Origin: Nocardia inohanensis NBRC 100128
GTDB lineage: Bacteria > Actinomycetota > Actinomycetes > Mycobacteriales > Mycobacteriaceae
Assembly: GCF_001612945.1 (NCBI RefSeq)
Contig: NZ_BDBK01000014.1
Location: 124,001 to 188,000 of the forward strand
Direction: 5' to 3'
DNA: 64,000 nucleotides
The position numbers were made by a program, and so were the translations under genes. Under the pieces are notes generated by a model. It did not search any database. It saw nothing but the letters and a program-made list of their open reading frames with translations, and was not told the DNA's origin. This document shows, piece after piece, positions 1-8,611 of the stretch. Within the stretch, counting starts at the first letter, position 1. The number at the start of each line of letters is the position of its first letter.

Positions 1-40
1 CCAGCGCTACTCGGCCGCCGTACCCCCGCAATGTCCTCAT
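1..40 (-). CDS. Possible start of a leftward gene, cut by the window edge
   Basis: Only 13 codons are inside the window, beginning with an ATG at 40-38 and reading MRTLRGYGGRVAL. It is proposed because an AGGAGG ribosome-binding site lies at 57-52 on the minus strand, about 11 bases before the ATG, and because the facing gene starts at 215, which would leave a normal divergent promoter gap. Nothing can be said about function. It could equally be chance. Confidence 0.3.
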   Translation of the reverse strand, partial: MRTLRGYGGRVAL

Positions 41-214
41 GGGAAGGTGTTCCTCCTGTTCAGGCCGGGTGTTCCGGCTCTTCCGAGCCTAGGAATCGGC
101 GGCCGTCGCGCCCATGCCCCGCACGCCCGAATTGCCGGTAGTGCGATCTCCCGTCGCGGGGGTAGCGCCAGCACTACCCTCGATTGCGGGGGAACCTGAG
201 GAACAGGAGCGACC

Positions 215-1063
215 ATGACCGATGCACGGAAGCCGCTGGCGGGCCGGACCATGATCATGTCGGGTGGCAGTCGCGGAATCGGTTTGGAGATCGCCAAACG
301 TGCGGCCGCCGACGGCGCGAATGTCACGCTGATCGCGAAAACCGATACGCCGCATCCGAAATTGCCCGGCACCATCCACACCGCGGCGGCCGAGCTGGAG
401 CAGGCGGGCGGGACGGTGCTGAAGTTCGTCGGCGATATCCGCGACGACGGCGCGGTCGCGGAGGCGGTGCAGCAGACGATTCAGATGTTCGGCGGCATCG
501 ACATGGTGGTCAACAATGCCTCGGCCATCGACCTGTCCCCCACCGAAGTCCTGCCCATGAAGAAGTACGACCTCATGCAGGACATCAACTGCCGCGGCAG
601 CTTCCTGCTCTCGAAACTGTGCATTCCGGCCTTGAAGGACTCGGCTCAGACCGGGCGCAACCCCCACATCCTGACCCTGTCGCCGCCCCTGAACCTCGAT
701 CCCAAATGGGCGGGCACCGCGCTCGGTTACACCATCGCCAAGTACGGAATGTCGCTCACCACACTCGGTTTGGCGGAGGAGCTGCGCAAATACGGAATCG
801 GCGTGAACTCGCTGTGGCCGCGCACCACCATCGCCACGGCGGCGGTGCGCAACCTGCTCGGCGGCGACGAGATGGTCTCCACCTCGCGCACCCCCGATAT
901 CTACGCCGACGCCGCCTACCTGGTGCTGACCTCACCGGCCAAGGACACCACCGGCAACTTCTTCATCGATGACGAGGTGCTGGCCGCGCACGGCATCACC
1001 GACCTGGACAAGTACCGGGTGACGCCGGGCGACGGAGAGCTGACTACCGACCTGTTCCTCTGA
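215..1063 (+). CDS. Short-chain dehydrogenase/reductase, HSDL2-like
   Basis: A 282-residue NAD(P)-dependent oxidoreductase of the SDR family. The Rossmann glycine motif GGSRGIG is near residue 18, the NNAS structural motif near residue 103, and the catalytic Y-x-x-x-K is seen as YTIAK, with a serine in the preceding LTLSPPL strand. The region around LDPKWAG and WPRTT and the tail DDEVL resemble the hydroxysteroid dehydrogenase-like 2 (HSDL2) branch found in lipid-rich actinobacteria. GGAACAGGAG lies upstream of the ATG. The substrate is not evident. It stands alone, transcribed away from the next pair. Confidence 0.85.
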   Translation: MTDARKPLAGRTMIMSGGSRGIGLEIAKRAAADGANVTLIAKTDTPHPKLPGTIHTAAAELEQAGGTVLKFVGDIRDDGAVAEAVQQTIQMFGGIDMVVNNASAIDLSPTEVLPMKKYDLMQDINCRGSFLLSKLCIPALKDSAQTGRNPHILTLSPPLNLDPKWAGTALGYTIAKYGMSLTTLGLAEELRKYGIGVNSLWPRTTIATAAVRNLLGGDEMVSTSRTPDIYADAAYLVLTSPAKDTTGNFFIDDEVLAAHGITDLDKYRVTPGDGELTTDLFL

Positions 1064-1122
1064 ATCCGGTTGCGGCCGAGCGTGCTCGACGCCCGGCCGG
1101 CAGTTTCAGGTTCCACAGCTGA

Positions 1123-1506
1123 TCACGCCGCACCCGCTTCCGCGGTGCAGGCGATGCGGCGCAGCATGTTCCGCACCACGAGGCGATGCCCGCCGCTGCC
1201 GACGACCAGCGTGCGGTAGATCTTGCCGGGTATCCCCGGGAACTCGCCGTGCGAGACGGCGGTGAGGCGGGTGTGGCCGCCTTCCATCTCATCCAGTTCG
1301 AAGGCGAGCCGGTAGCGGGAGAACCGGTGCCCGCCTTTCGCGGCCAAACGTCGCGGTGGATCGGCCTCGTCAAGGGTGAATCCGCGCGGCAGTGTGCTGA
1401 GATCTTCAGGGTTCCGGCAGGTCGTGCGCAACAGGGCCGCCCAGGTGTGCGCGCGATCGGCGGTGATTATCCTGGAATGCGAATCGATATAGGGCAAACG
1501 CTCCAT
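1123..1506 (-). CDS. Small SRPBCC-fold protein (polyketide cyclase/lipid-binding type)
   Basis: A 127-residue protein beginning MERLPYIDSH. The pattern of an N-terminal strand, a helix with W-A-A-L, then long strands FSRYRLAFELDEMEGGHTRLTAVSHGEF and a C-terminal helix RRLVVRNMLRRI type segment fits the SRPBCC/START-like fold, but no catalytic residue is diagnostic. The ATG at 1506 is only 21 bases from the divergent TetR gene at 1528, so both probably share a control region, and the TetR protein is the likely regulator. Role unknown; a ligand-binding or stress function is inference. Confidence 0.6.
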   Translation of the reverse strand: MERLPYIDSHSRIITADRAHTWAALLRTTCRNPEDLSTLPRGFTLDEADPPRRLAAKGGHRFSRYRLAFELDEMEGGHTRLTAVSHGEFPGIPGKIYRTLVVGSGGHRLVVRNMLRRIACTAEAGAA

Positions 1507-1527
1507 ATAGAAGGAACGTACTAGTAG

Positions 1528-2115
1528 ATGGCGCCACCCCGCAAGCACGACACCGACGTGATCCTCGACGCAGCGCGCACCCTGGTGCTGCGCGACGGTC
1601 CCCGCGCGGCCTCCGTGGCCGCCATCGCCGAAGCCAGCGGCGCGCCCGTGGGCACGCTGTATCACCGCTTCGGCAACCGGAACGGCGTGCTCACCGCCGC
1701 CTGGATCCGGGCGCTGGAACGGTTTCAGTCCCGGGTGCTCGCCGGCGCCGAGGCGGAGGATCCGCTGGACGCGGCCGTCGGAATGACCAGGGGGGCGGTC
1801 ACATTCGGGCGGGAAAGCCTGGACGACGCGCGGTTGCTCTTGAACCTGCGCTCCCGCGATCTGCTCGACGGCGCACCGGATACCGAGTTCCGGGAACGGT
1901 TGGCGACCATGAACGCGCCGCTGATCGAACACGTGAGACGCGTTGCGCGACAACTGTTCGGCAGTGACGGACCACGCGAGATGGATGCCGTCAGCCGGGC
2001 GGTAGTGGATCTCCCGTACGCGGCACTGCGACGCCATGCGCACGCCGACACACTGCCCGAGTGGTTGGAGGATGATCTCGCGGCTGCCTGCCGCACATTG
2101 CTCACCCCGAAGTGA
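1528..2115 (+). CDS. TetR/AcrR-family transcriptional regulator
   Basis: A 195-residue regulator. The N-terminal helix-turn-helix is clear at about residues 25-50 (AAIAEASGAPVGTLYHRFGN), followed by a helical ligand-binding region with no recognisable specificity. It is divergent from the small SRPBCC gene at 1506 with a 21-base gap, the usual arrangement for a TetR repressor controlling itself and a neighbour. A strong hairpin follows at 2211-2241. The inducer is not predictable. Confidence 0.88.
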   Translation: MAPPRKHDTDVILDAARTLVLRDGPRAASVAAIAEASGAPVGTLYHRFGNRNGVLTAAWIRALERFQSRVLAGAEAEDPLDAAVGMTRGAVTFGRESLDDARLLLNLRSRDLLDGAPDTEFRERLATMNAPLIEHVRRVARQLFGSDGPREMDAVSRAVVDLPYAALRRHAHADTLPEWLEDDLAAACRTLLTPK

Positions 2116-2125
2116 GAGAAGAGAT

Positions 2126-2145
2126 TTCGGGGGCTTCGCCCCGAA
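2126..2145. repeat. G-rich hairpin, copy A
   Basis: TTCGGGG at 2126-2132 pairs with CCCCGAA at 2139-2145 over a 6-base loop. Related GGGGGC/GCCCCC hairpins occur at 10855-10873 and 36819-36840. It lies just after the TetR gene and may act with the next hairpin as a 3' end. Confidence 0.5.
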
Positions 2146-2210
2146 CCCCCGGGCAACTCTCAGCCACTGACCCCGCCGATCGCTTCGGCTACGAACCCCG
2201 CGAACGAGAC

Positions 2211-2241
2211 GGCGGCCCGGGACCGCAGGTCCCGGGCCGCC
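2211..2241. terminator. Strong hairpin between convergent tetR and glfT2
   Basis: A perfect 14-bp stem (GGCGGCCCGGGACC at 2211-2224 and its complement at 2228-2241) with a 3-base loop. There is no T-run on either side, as is common for actinobacterial terminators. Its place between two converging genes suggests a two-way terminator. Confidence 0.75.
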
Positions 2242-2278
2242 TGATCAGGTGGCGTTCTGGAGGCGAAGCCCCTGAGAA

Positions 2279-4183
2279 TCAGGAGAGTTTGTCGATCCCG
2301 TAGAGGCGTTCCCAGTTCTCGCGGGAGGTGAGCTCCGGCATGGCCGCGCGCCAGCGGTCCTGCAAGCTCGGCAGGTCCTTACGGAGCTGCTTGAGTACGC
2401 GGTAGGCGCGGATCAGCAGACGACGGGCGGTTTCCTTGTCGCGCTTGCGGACTCGGACGCCGGACTGGGACGCATCGGTGACGACGACCTGGTCGAACAG
2501 GCCGATATGCCACCAGTGCGCATCCTCGCGGGTGACGCTGACCGGGCCCGGAATGGTGCGGCCGGTCCACTGGGTGAGGGCGCGCTTGAACAGGATGAGC
2601 AGCGGACGGCTGGGTTCACCACCCGCGCGGCGCAGATGCAGGTGCGCGTTGGGGATATCCGTCCGCGTGACCGGGTGCTTGATGGTCTCCGGGTAGTCGT
2701 TGCGGGAGGCGCGGGCCTTGGCCAAAGCCTCGATACCGCCGTCGCGCAAGGCTTCCGGGCCGCGCAGATAGTCCTCGATGCCCTGGAGCGTGGTGTGCGC
2801 CAGACCGTACTGCATACCCACCAGGTACTCGCCGATCTCGCGGAAGAGCTGGCGGGTAACGGCTTTCGGGTCCAGATCGTGGTGCAGGGAGGAGACGATG
2901 AGCGAGTTGCGCGAGGAGAAGTAGCGCGCCCAGTCGTCGAAATCCTTCCAGTAGAAGTCGGCGTGCCAGACCGCGGCGTTCGGCAGCGTCACGGTCACGA
3001 AACCGTTCTCGCGAGCGCGCAGGCCGTATTCGACGTCGTCCCACTGGAAGAAGATCGGCACCGGCAGGCCGATCTTCTTGACCACCTCGGCCGGGATCAG
3101 GCAGGTCCACCAGGCGTTGTAGCCGGCATCCACCCGGCGCTCCTGATGCTTCTTCAGCATGGAGGTGTTGCGCAGCGCCTTGGAGACCTTCTGGCCGTGC
3201 CGCAGCCGGGCCAGATTCGTCTCCTCCGCACCGACATTCAGGTAGTCGGGGTTGAACAGGAAGAGCATCTGCGCGCCGACCAGCGTGGGTTCGACGGTCA
3301 GGTTCGCGAAAGCGTTCATGCGCAGGACGGTTTCGGGCTCGCACAGGATGTCGTCGTCCATCAGGATGACGTCGGCGTGCTCGTTGGCCGCCGACACCTC
3401 GTAGAGGCCGCGCGTGAAACCGCCCGCCCCGCCGAGATTCGGCTGCCGGATGTAGCGCAGCTTGTCACCGAACTTGGGCTGGGTGTCGGTGAACAGCTGC
3501 TGGTTCTCGACCAGATCGGTGCCCTGATCGACCACGTACACCGCGTCGATCAGCGACAGCACGGTCGGATCCGAGGCCAGCGCGGCCACCGTGTGCGCGC
3601 AGTCCTGTGCCCGGTTGAAGGTGCAGATGGCGATGGCCACCGGGCGCACCTGCTCCGGCGCGGCCGCGGTCCACTCCAGATCGGTGACGGTGACATCGCT
3701 GCCGATGGCGTCGATCTCGACCCACAGCGCGCCGCCGTCGATGTACATGTCCAGCGGCGCGCCCAGCACCACGCGCCCGCTCTCCCGCACCTCCGCGGTG
3801 CCCACGACACGCCGATGGCCGGCGATATCGGAGGCGGCGATCCGGACCTTGGTCTTACCGCTGACCTCGAGCGTCATAGCGACCTCGACCGCGGTGACCT
3901 TGGTCCAGCGCTGCCAGTAGCTGGCCGCGAACCGCCCGAAGTAGGTGTTGGTGTGGGCCCGCGCGCCCTTGTCCAGGTGCAGGCTCAGCCGCTCGTGGCG
4001 GGCCTTGCCGCCCTTCACCACGACATAGAGCTCATCGCTGATCTTCGGCGCGGGTCCGGTGAAGACACCGCGGGCCAGCACCAGCCGATCCGGCGCGGCG
4101 TGCTCGGCGCGCAGGGTCGCCGGAGCCCCGGCCGTCTGCCGGTCATTGATTTCGGTCACGGCTTGGCCAGCCGACGCGTCCAT
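2279..4183 (-). CDS. glfT2: Galactofuranosyltransferase GlfT2, galactan polymerase
   Basis: Uses UDP-galactofuranose to extend the galactan of the cell wall with alternating beta-1,5 and beta-1,6 links, at the inner face of the membrane. About 634 residues against 637 in M. tuberculosis. Visible are the N-terminal beta-rich domain, the GT-A region with PVAIAICTFNR (about 181), the metal-binding DDD (about 276-278, MDDDI), FQWDDVEYGLR with the catalytic acid, and the WHADFYWK histidine motif. A GTG 42 bases upstream is in frame, but the ATG at 4183 has GAGG six bases before it and gives MDASAGQA, so it is preferred. Unlike M. tuberculosis, no glf (UDP-galactopyranose mutase) gene lies next to it; a GtrA gene follows upstream. 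Confidence 0.95.
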   Translation of the reverse strand: MDASAGQAVTEINDRQTAGAPATLRAEHAAPDRLVLARGVFTGPAPKISDELYVVVKGGKARHERLSLHLDKGARAHTNTYFGRFAASYWQRWTKVTAVEVAMTLEVSGKTKVRIAASDIAGHRRVVGTAEVRESGRVVLGAPLDMYIDGGALWVEIDAIGSDVTVTDLEWTAAAPEQVRPVAIAICTFNRAQDCAHTVAALASDPTVLSLIDAVYVVDQGTDLVENQQLFTDTQPKFGDKLRYIRQPNLGGAGGFTRGLYEVSAANEHADVILMDDDILCEPETVLRMNAFANLTVEPTLVGAQMLFLFNPDYLNVGAEETNLARLRHGQKVSKALRNTSMLKKHQERRVDAGYNAWWTCLIPAEVVKKIGLPVPIFFQWDDVEYGLRARENGFVTVTLPNAAVWHADFYWKDFDDWARYFSSRNSLIVSSLHHDLDPKAVTRQLFREIGEYLVGMQYGLAHTTLQGIEDYLRGPEALRDGGIEALAKARASRNDYPETIKHPVTRTDIPNAHLHLRRAGGEPSRPLLILFKRALTQWTGRTIPGPVSVTREDAHWWHIGLFDQVVVTDASQSGVRVRKRDKETARRLLIRAYRVLKQLRKDLPSLQDRWRAAMPELTSRENWERLYGIDKLS

Positions 4184-4298
4184 GAATTCCTCGACATCCC
4201 TCGAATACAGAACAGACACCGGCACACCCGACGTGGTCGCACTCCCACTGTCACGCTCGGCGGGCCGAGGATATCAATGCGCTCGGCTCGCGTCAGCG

Positions 4299-4790
4299 CT
4301 AGTCCCGCTTTTCGCGGCTGCCGGTGAAGACGAATTTCCCGTATGCCCAGTAACGGAACCCCATCGCGACGGCCTGCCCGATGAGCGTGCCAGAGATGTT
4401 GTCCGCCAACGGACTGTCCAGTCCCAGCACGTAGCGGGAGAAGCCGAGGCAGCTCGCCTGCAAGCCGATGGCGACCACGTTGAGAAGTGCGTATACGACG
4501 ATATGACGGCCGTTATTGCCGCCCTCGTGATCGGAATACGTCCACCATTTGTTGCCGAAATAGGTGACCACGGTGGCGGTCAGAATCGCGATGATCTTGG
4601 CGGGCACCGGCGCGTCGTGCATCGGCCCCTCGCCGCCCCAGAACACCAGCGCGTTGTAGGTGCCCGCATCGACCAGGAAGCCGATGCCTCCGACCACCAC
4701 GAATGCGCCGATACCACCGCTCAGGAGTGCTTTCAAGCGCCCGCCCAAGGTCTTGGGTGCACTCACCCCCGCCGACTCCGCCTCGGACAT
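4299..4790 (-). CDS. GtrA-family membrane protein (copy 1)
   Basis: A 163-residue protein with four predicted membrane helices (about 28-46, 63-80, 98-118, 135-152). The GtrA signature is seen in GGIGFLVDAGTYNALV, TYFGNKWWTY and FRYWAYGKFVF. GtrA proteins are thought to help move or present polyprenyl-phosphate sugars across the membrane. A strong GGAGG sits 6 bases before the ATG at 4790. It is upstream of and co-directional with glfT2 and divergent from the GT2 gene at 4965, so a role in wall polysaccharide export is likely. A second GtrA protein lies at 27667-28149. Confidence 0.85.
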   Translation of the reverse strand: MSEAESAGVSAPKTLGGRLKALLSGGIGAFVVVGGIGFLVDAGTYNALVFWGGEGPMHDAPVPAKIIAILTATVVTYFGNKWWTYSDHEGGNNGRHIVVYALLNVVAIGLQASCLGFSRYVLGLDSPLADNISGTLIGQAVAMGFRYWAYGKFVFTGSREKRD

Positions 4791-4964
4791 TCCGACCTCC
4801 CTGCTGGACACGCTGTGACATTTTGCCCTCCGCTTCGCTCCTCCGCTCCACTCGGTCCAGAACGAGCCGGGCCGCGAACTGCGGGGCGCAACGCACATGC
4901 TCCCCCCGAAGGTCGGGTACCCTCCCCGTGTTCGTATTCGCCTTCCGATCAGAGGATTGACCGG

Positions 4965-5939
4965 GTGGACTCCACCGAGCTTCGCATTGCCGCCATCGTG
5001 CCGTGCCACAACGAAGAGGCAGCGGTCGCGAAAGTCGTCACCGACCTGAAGGCCGCCGTACCGGGCATCGTCGTATACGTCTACGACAATCGCTCCACCG
5101 ACGCGACCGCGGAACGCGCGCGCGAAGCGGGGGCGATCGTGCGCACCGAATATCGCAAGGGCAAGGGCAATGTGGTCCGCCGCGCCTTCGCCGATATCGA
5201 GGCCGACGTCTACTTGATGGTGGACGGCGACGACACCTACGACGCCGCCGCCGCGCCCATCATGATCAAGACCCTGCTCGACGGCCCCTACGACCACGTG
5301 CTCGGCGTGCGCCGCGAACTCGAAGGCGAGAGCGCCTACCGGGCCGGCCACGAGACCGGCAACAAGGTGCTCAACGGCGTGGTCGGCAAGGTGTTCGGCG
5401 AGAACGTCGAGGACATGCTGTCGGGCTACCGGGTGTTCTCCCGGCGGTTCGTGAAGAGCTTCCCGGCGGTCTCGCGCGAATTCGAGATCGAGACCGAGCT
5501 GACCGTGCACTCGCAGCACCTGCGGGTGCCGCAGACCGCGGTTCCGGTCGGCTTCAAGGATCGCCCGGCGGGCAGCGAATCCAAGCTGCGCACCTATCAC
5601 GACGGGTTCAAGATCCTGCGGCTGATCGTCGGCCTGGCCCGGCACGAGCGGCCGGTCGCCTTCTACGGGCTGTTCGGCACCCTGGCCTGGATCATCTCGA
5701 TCATCCTGATCACCCCGATCGTGATCGAGTTCTACCGGATCCACGAGGTGCCGCGCTTCCCGACCCTGTTCCTCGGCTTCACGCTGCTGCTCTTCGGCAC
5801 CCTGGCCTGGACCGCCGGGTTGATCCTGGACGGCATCAAGCGCTCCCGGCACGAGGCCGCGCGCCTGGTCTACCTGCGCTATTCGGCGGTCGGCGAGACC
5901 GAGCCCGTCGTCGAGCGCCTGGGCGGCTCGCGTCGATGA
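4965..5939 (+). CDS. GT2-family glycosyltransferase with C-terminal membrane helices
   Basis: A 324-residue polyprenol-phosphate-sugar-synthase type enzyme. The GT-A core reads IAAIVPCHNEE at about residue 8, YDNRSTDAT, then the metal-binding VDGDDTYD near 87-94. Two hydrophobic segments near residues 240-260 and 275-295 anchor it. The GTG start at 4965 was chosen because it has AGAGG upstream and the homologous region starts at once. The stop overlaps the next start (ATGA), so it is translationally coupled to the DUF2142 membrane protein; such pairs usually make a lipid-linked sugar and use it outside the membrane. The sugar is not known. Confidence 0.85.
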   Translation: MDSTELRIAAIVPCHNEEAAVAKVVTDLKAAVPGIVVYVYDNRSTDATAERAREAGAIVRTEYRKGKGNVVRRAFADIEADVYLMVDGDDTYDAAAAPIMIKTLLDGPYDHVLGVRRELEGESAYRAGHETGNKVLNGVVGKVFGENVEDMLSGYRVFSRRFVKSFPAVSREFEIETELTVHSQHLRVPQTAVPVGFKDRPAGSESKLRTYHDGFKILRLIVGLARHERPVAFYGLFGTLAWIISIILITPIVIEFYRIHEVPRFPTLFLGFTLLLFGTLAWTAGLILDGIKRSRHEAARLVYLRYSAVGETEPVVERLGGSRR

Positions 5940-7546
5940 CGGTCCGAGAATCGCCCGAGACCGCCGGACCCGAGAACGAGCAGCCGGAAACGGCTGCGGC
6001 ACCAGCAGAAATCGCGACCCCGGTCGTGGTGGCGGAAGCTCCGGTTGCCGCGGAGGCGAAGCCCGCGCCCGCCGGCAGTTTGTTCGAGCGCATCGACGCT
6101 CGCTTCGGCACCGCCGCAGTGGCTTTCGTGTTGATCGCCGGGATCTTCGGTGCGGTGTGGTCGGTGCTCACCCCGCCGTTCTGGGGGCATGACGAGATCA
6201 CCCAGTTCGGCCGCGCCTACCAGGTGTCGCAGGGCGGGTTCCTGCCCGAGAAGATCCATGACGATCGCGGCCCGGCCTGGGGCGGTGACGTTCCGGTCAG
6301 CATCGACGCGCTGATGAGCTACGCGTTCGACGACTACCGCAACAACAATGACGAACCCGATCCGATGGTGGTCGACCGCAAGGCTTACGACCTGCTCGGC
6401 TCGGCCCCGGTCAGCGCCACCACCACCCAGGTCTGGTTCACCAATACCGCTGCCTACTCCCCGATTCCGTACCTGCCGCCCGCGGCCGGTATCCGGGTCG
6501 CGCAGGCGTTCGACCTGAGCGTCGGCGGCATGGTGCTGGCGACGCGCTGGGCGGGTCTGCTGGCTTACCTGGTGATCGTCGGTTTCGCACTGCGCATGCT
6601 GCGCGGGCATCGGGTGCAGTGGCTGGCGTTCACCGTCGCCGTGCTGCCCATCGCGCTGTTCCAGGCGGGCACGGTCACCGCCGACACGGTGACCAACGCT
6701 CTCGCGGCGCTGGTTTCGATCGTGGTGGTGAAGGGCTTGTTCCTCGGGCAGCGGCTCTCCAAGCCGGAAACCGTTGCGGCGCTGGCCGCCACGGTGCTGC
6801 TGCCGGTGTGCAAGCCGACCTACGTGCTGATCGCCATGCTGATCGTGCTGATTCCGCCGAGCCGCTTCGGTTTCGGCGGTATCGAGCGGATCGCGGTGTG
6901 GCAGCGCATCCTGCCGTGGGCCGCGGCCGCCATCGGCGGGCTCTCCTTCGCGGTGTGGATGAAGATCGCCGCGCCCACCGGTGACGGCATGAGCCTGATG
7001 CGGCCGGAGAACCAGTGGGGTTCGGTGCGCCCGGGCGATCAGCTGAAGGAGATCCTCGGCGATCCGCTCCAATTCCTGTCCGTCTTCGGCGATTCCATCG
7101 CCCGCCGCGATCAGCGCTGGTTCACCCAGTTCTTCGGCGAGCTGGGCTTCGCCTACATCGACGTGCCCGCCCTGACCATCGTGGCGAGCCTGCTGGCCTT
7201 CACCGTGAGCATCGGCATCGCCGACCGCTTCACCCCTGCCGACGCGAACCGGCTGCGCACCTGGCTGGTGGCCCTGACCATCCTGGCAAGCGTCGCAATG
7301 ATCTATGTGACGCTGTACATGTCCTTCACCCCCGTCGGCTATTTCATCATCGACGGCGTACAAGGCCGCTATTTCGTGCCACTGACCATTCTCGGATTCG
7401 CGGTGATCCTGCGCTGGATGCCTTTGCGCCTCACCGATTCCGAAGGCCGGGTGCCCACCCGCGGCCCGGCCATCACGGTGGTAGCCGCGACCTCCATCGC
7501 CCTGATCGCCGCCGTGGTCAAGTACTCCACCATCGTCTGGGGCTGA
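5936..7546 (+). CDS. DUF2142-type polytopic membrane protein, probable GT-C transferase
   Basis: A 536-residue protein with an Ala/Pro/Glu-rich cytoplasmic tail of about 45 residues, then roughly ten membrane helices. The first outside loop begins PPFWGHDEITQFGRAYQVSQGG, typical of DUF2142, a family resembling GT-C glycosyltransferases; the D-E pair in GHDE sits where GT-C enzymes hold the catalytic acid. It overlaps the upstream GT2 gene by four bases. A joint role is likely: GT2 charges a polyprenyl phosphate and this protein transfers the sugar outside. The acceptor is unknown. Confidence 0.75.
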   Translation: MTVRESPETAGPENEQPETAAAPAEIATPVVVAEAPVAAEAKPAPAGSLFERIDARFGTAAVAFVLIAGIFGAVWSVLTPPFWGHDEITQFGRAYQVSQGGFLPEKIHDDRGPAWGGDVPVSIDALMSYAFDDYRNNNDEPDPMVVDRKAYDLLGSAPVSATTTQVWFTNTAAYSPIPYLPPAAGIRVAQAFDLSVGGMVLATRWAGLLAYLVIVGFALRMLRGHRVQWLAFTVAVLPIALFQAGTVTADTVTNALAALVSIVVVKGLFLGQRLSKPETVAALAATVLLPVCKPTYVLIAMLIVLIPPSRFGFGGIERIAVWQRILPWAAAAIGGLSFAVWMKIAAPTGDGMSLMRPENQWGSVRPGDQLKEILGDPLQFLSVFGDSIARRDQRWFTQFFGELGFAYIDVPALTIVASLLAFTVSIGIADRFTPADANRLRTWLVALTILASVAMIYVTLYMSFTPVGYFIIDGVQGRYFVPLTILGFAVILRWMPLRLTDSEGRVPTRGPAITVVAATSIALIAAVVKYSTIVWG

Positions 7547-7573
7547 TTCGCTCCCGTCGCACCCATCGCTACC

Positions 7574-8611
7574 ATGTCGGCGATGGGTGCGAAATGGCGT
7601 TCGTGGTCGCGCGGGCGACGCGCGGGATTCGTTGCCGCGATACTGCTCTGCGTAATGCTGATCCCGATCGCGGGCGCGGCATTTTTCCTGCGCCTCGAGT
7701 ATTCCGGCGACCTACGCGACGACGCCCGCACGCGCGGACGGGACGCGGTCTGGCTCGGGCATGCCTGGGTGGACGGACGCAAATCCGAGGCCGACCTGAT
7801 CGAGCTGGGAAAACTGCTCTCCGGCACCGGAATCAAGGACCTGTACGTGCACACGGGCCCTCTCGAACACGACGGCTCTTTGCCCAGCGCGCTTTATCCA
7901 CAGGGCAAATGGTTGATAGACACCGCACATCGCCTGCTGCCGGGAATTCGGGTGCAGTCCTGGCTGGGCGATCTGGTACGACCCGAAATGGAAGGACTCG
8001 ATCTGGATGACGCACGCGTCCGGCATCGGGTAATGGATTCGGCGGCACAGATGCTCGAACTCGGGTTCGACGGAATCCATTTCGATCTGGAGCCGGTGCG
8101 CTCGGGTTCGGACGGGTTCGTGACCATGCTCGCGCAAACTCATGACCTGACATCGAAACGGCAGCGGCTGCTCTCGGTATCGGCTCCCGTCATCGATCCG
8201 CTGCCGGGTCTGCATTCGGTCGGATCGGCGGTGGCGGACCACGGAAAGTGGTGGTCGCAAAGCTATTTCGCCGAGGTCGCGCGGTCGGTGGATCAGATCG
8301 CGGTGATGTCATACGACACCGCTATGCCTACGCCCGCCCTTTACGGCGGCTATGTCGCGCAGCAGACCGAACTCGCGCTTCAGGTCACGCCCGAGAACGT
8401 GGATCTCCTGATGGGGCTGCCCGCATTCCATACCGACGATATCGGCCATCGCGCGGCGGCCGAAACCGTATCCGCCGCAATACGCGGCGTGCGGCTGGGT
8501 TCGGGGCGGGAGGCCCCGGGACGGGAATCGTTCGGAGTCGCCCTGTATGTCGACTTCGCCGCCACGCCCCGGGACTGGTCGGAGTATCGCGCGGATTGGT
8601 GCCGGGACTAG
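7574..8611 (+). CDS. Membrane-anchored GH18-like glycoside hydrolase-fold protein
   Basis: A 345-residue protein with an N-terminal anchor (about 17-38) and an outside domain. Residues 165-174 read FDGIHFDLEP, matching the D-x-x-D-x-D-x-E catalytic strand of family 18 chitinase-like enzymes, and QIAVMSYDT at 241-249 matches the conserved M-x-Y-D strand, so the (beta/alpha)8 fold is credible. The D-G-I-H-F-D-L-E order has H where the second Asp is usually found, so activity is uncertain. It follows the GT2/DUF2142 pair by 27 bases, suggesting it trims or binds the same glycan. Its stop overlaps the stop of rmlB on the other strand. Confidence 0.65.
   Translation: MSAMGAKWRSWSRGRRAGFVAAILLCVMLIPIAGAAFFLRLEYSGDLRDDARTRGRDAVWLGHAWVDGRKSEADLIELGKLLSGTGIKDLYVHTGPLEHDGSLPSALYPQGKWLIDTAHRLLPGIRVQSWLGDLVRPEMEGLDLDDARVRHRVMDSAAQMLELGFDGIHFDLEPVRSGSDGFVTMLAQTHDLTSKRQRLLSVSAPVIDPLPGLHSVGSAVADHGKWWSQSYFAEVARSVDQIAVMSYDTAMPTPALYGGYVAQQTELALQVTPENVDLLMGLPAFHTDDIGHRAAAETVSAAIRGVRLGSGREAPGRESFGVALYVDFAATPRDWSEYRADWCRD

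Noticed and set aside
2279..4225. GTG 4225 as start of glfT2
   Set aside because: The ATG at 4183 has a better ribosome-binding site and fits the known N-terminus.
4299..6002. A 567-codon minus-strand frame that would join GtrA to an N-terminal domain
   Set aside because: The part above 4790 is antisense to the GT2 gene and has no domain; a strong ribosome-binding site marks the real GtrA start at 4790.
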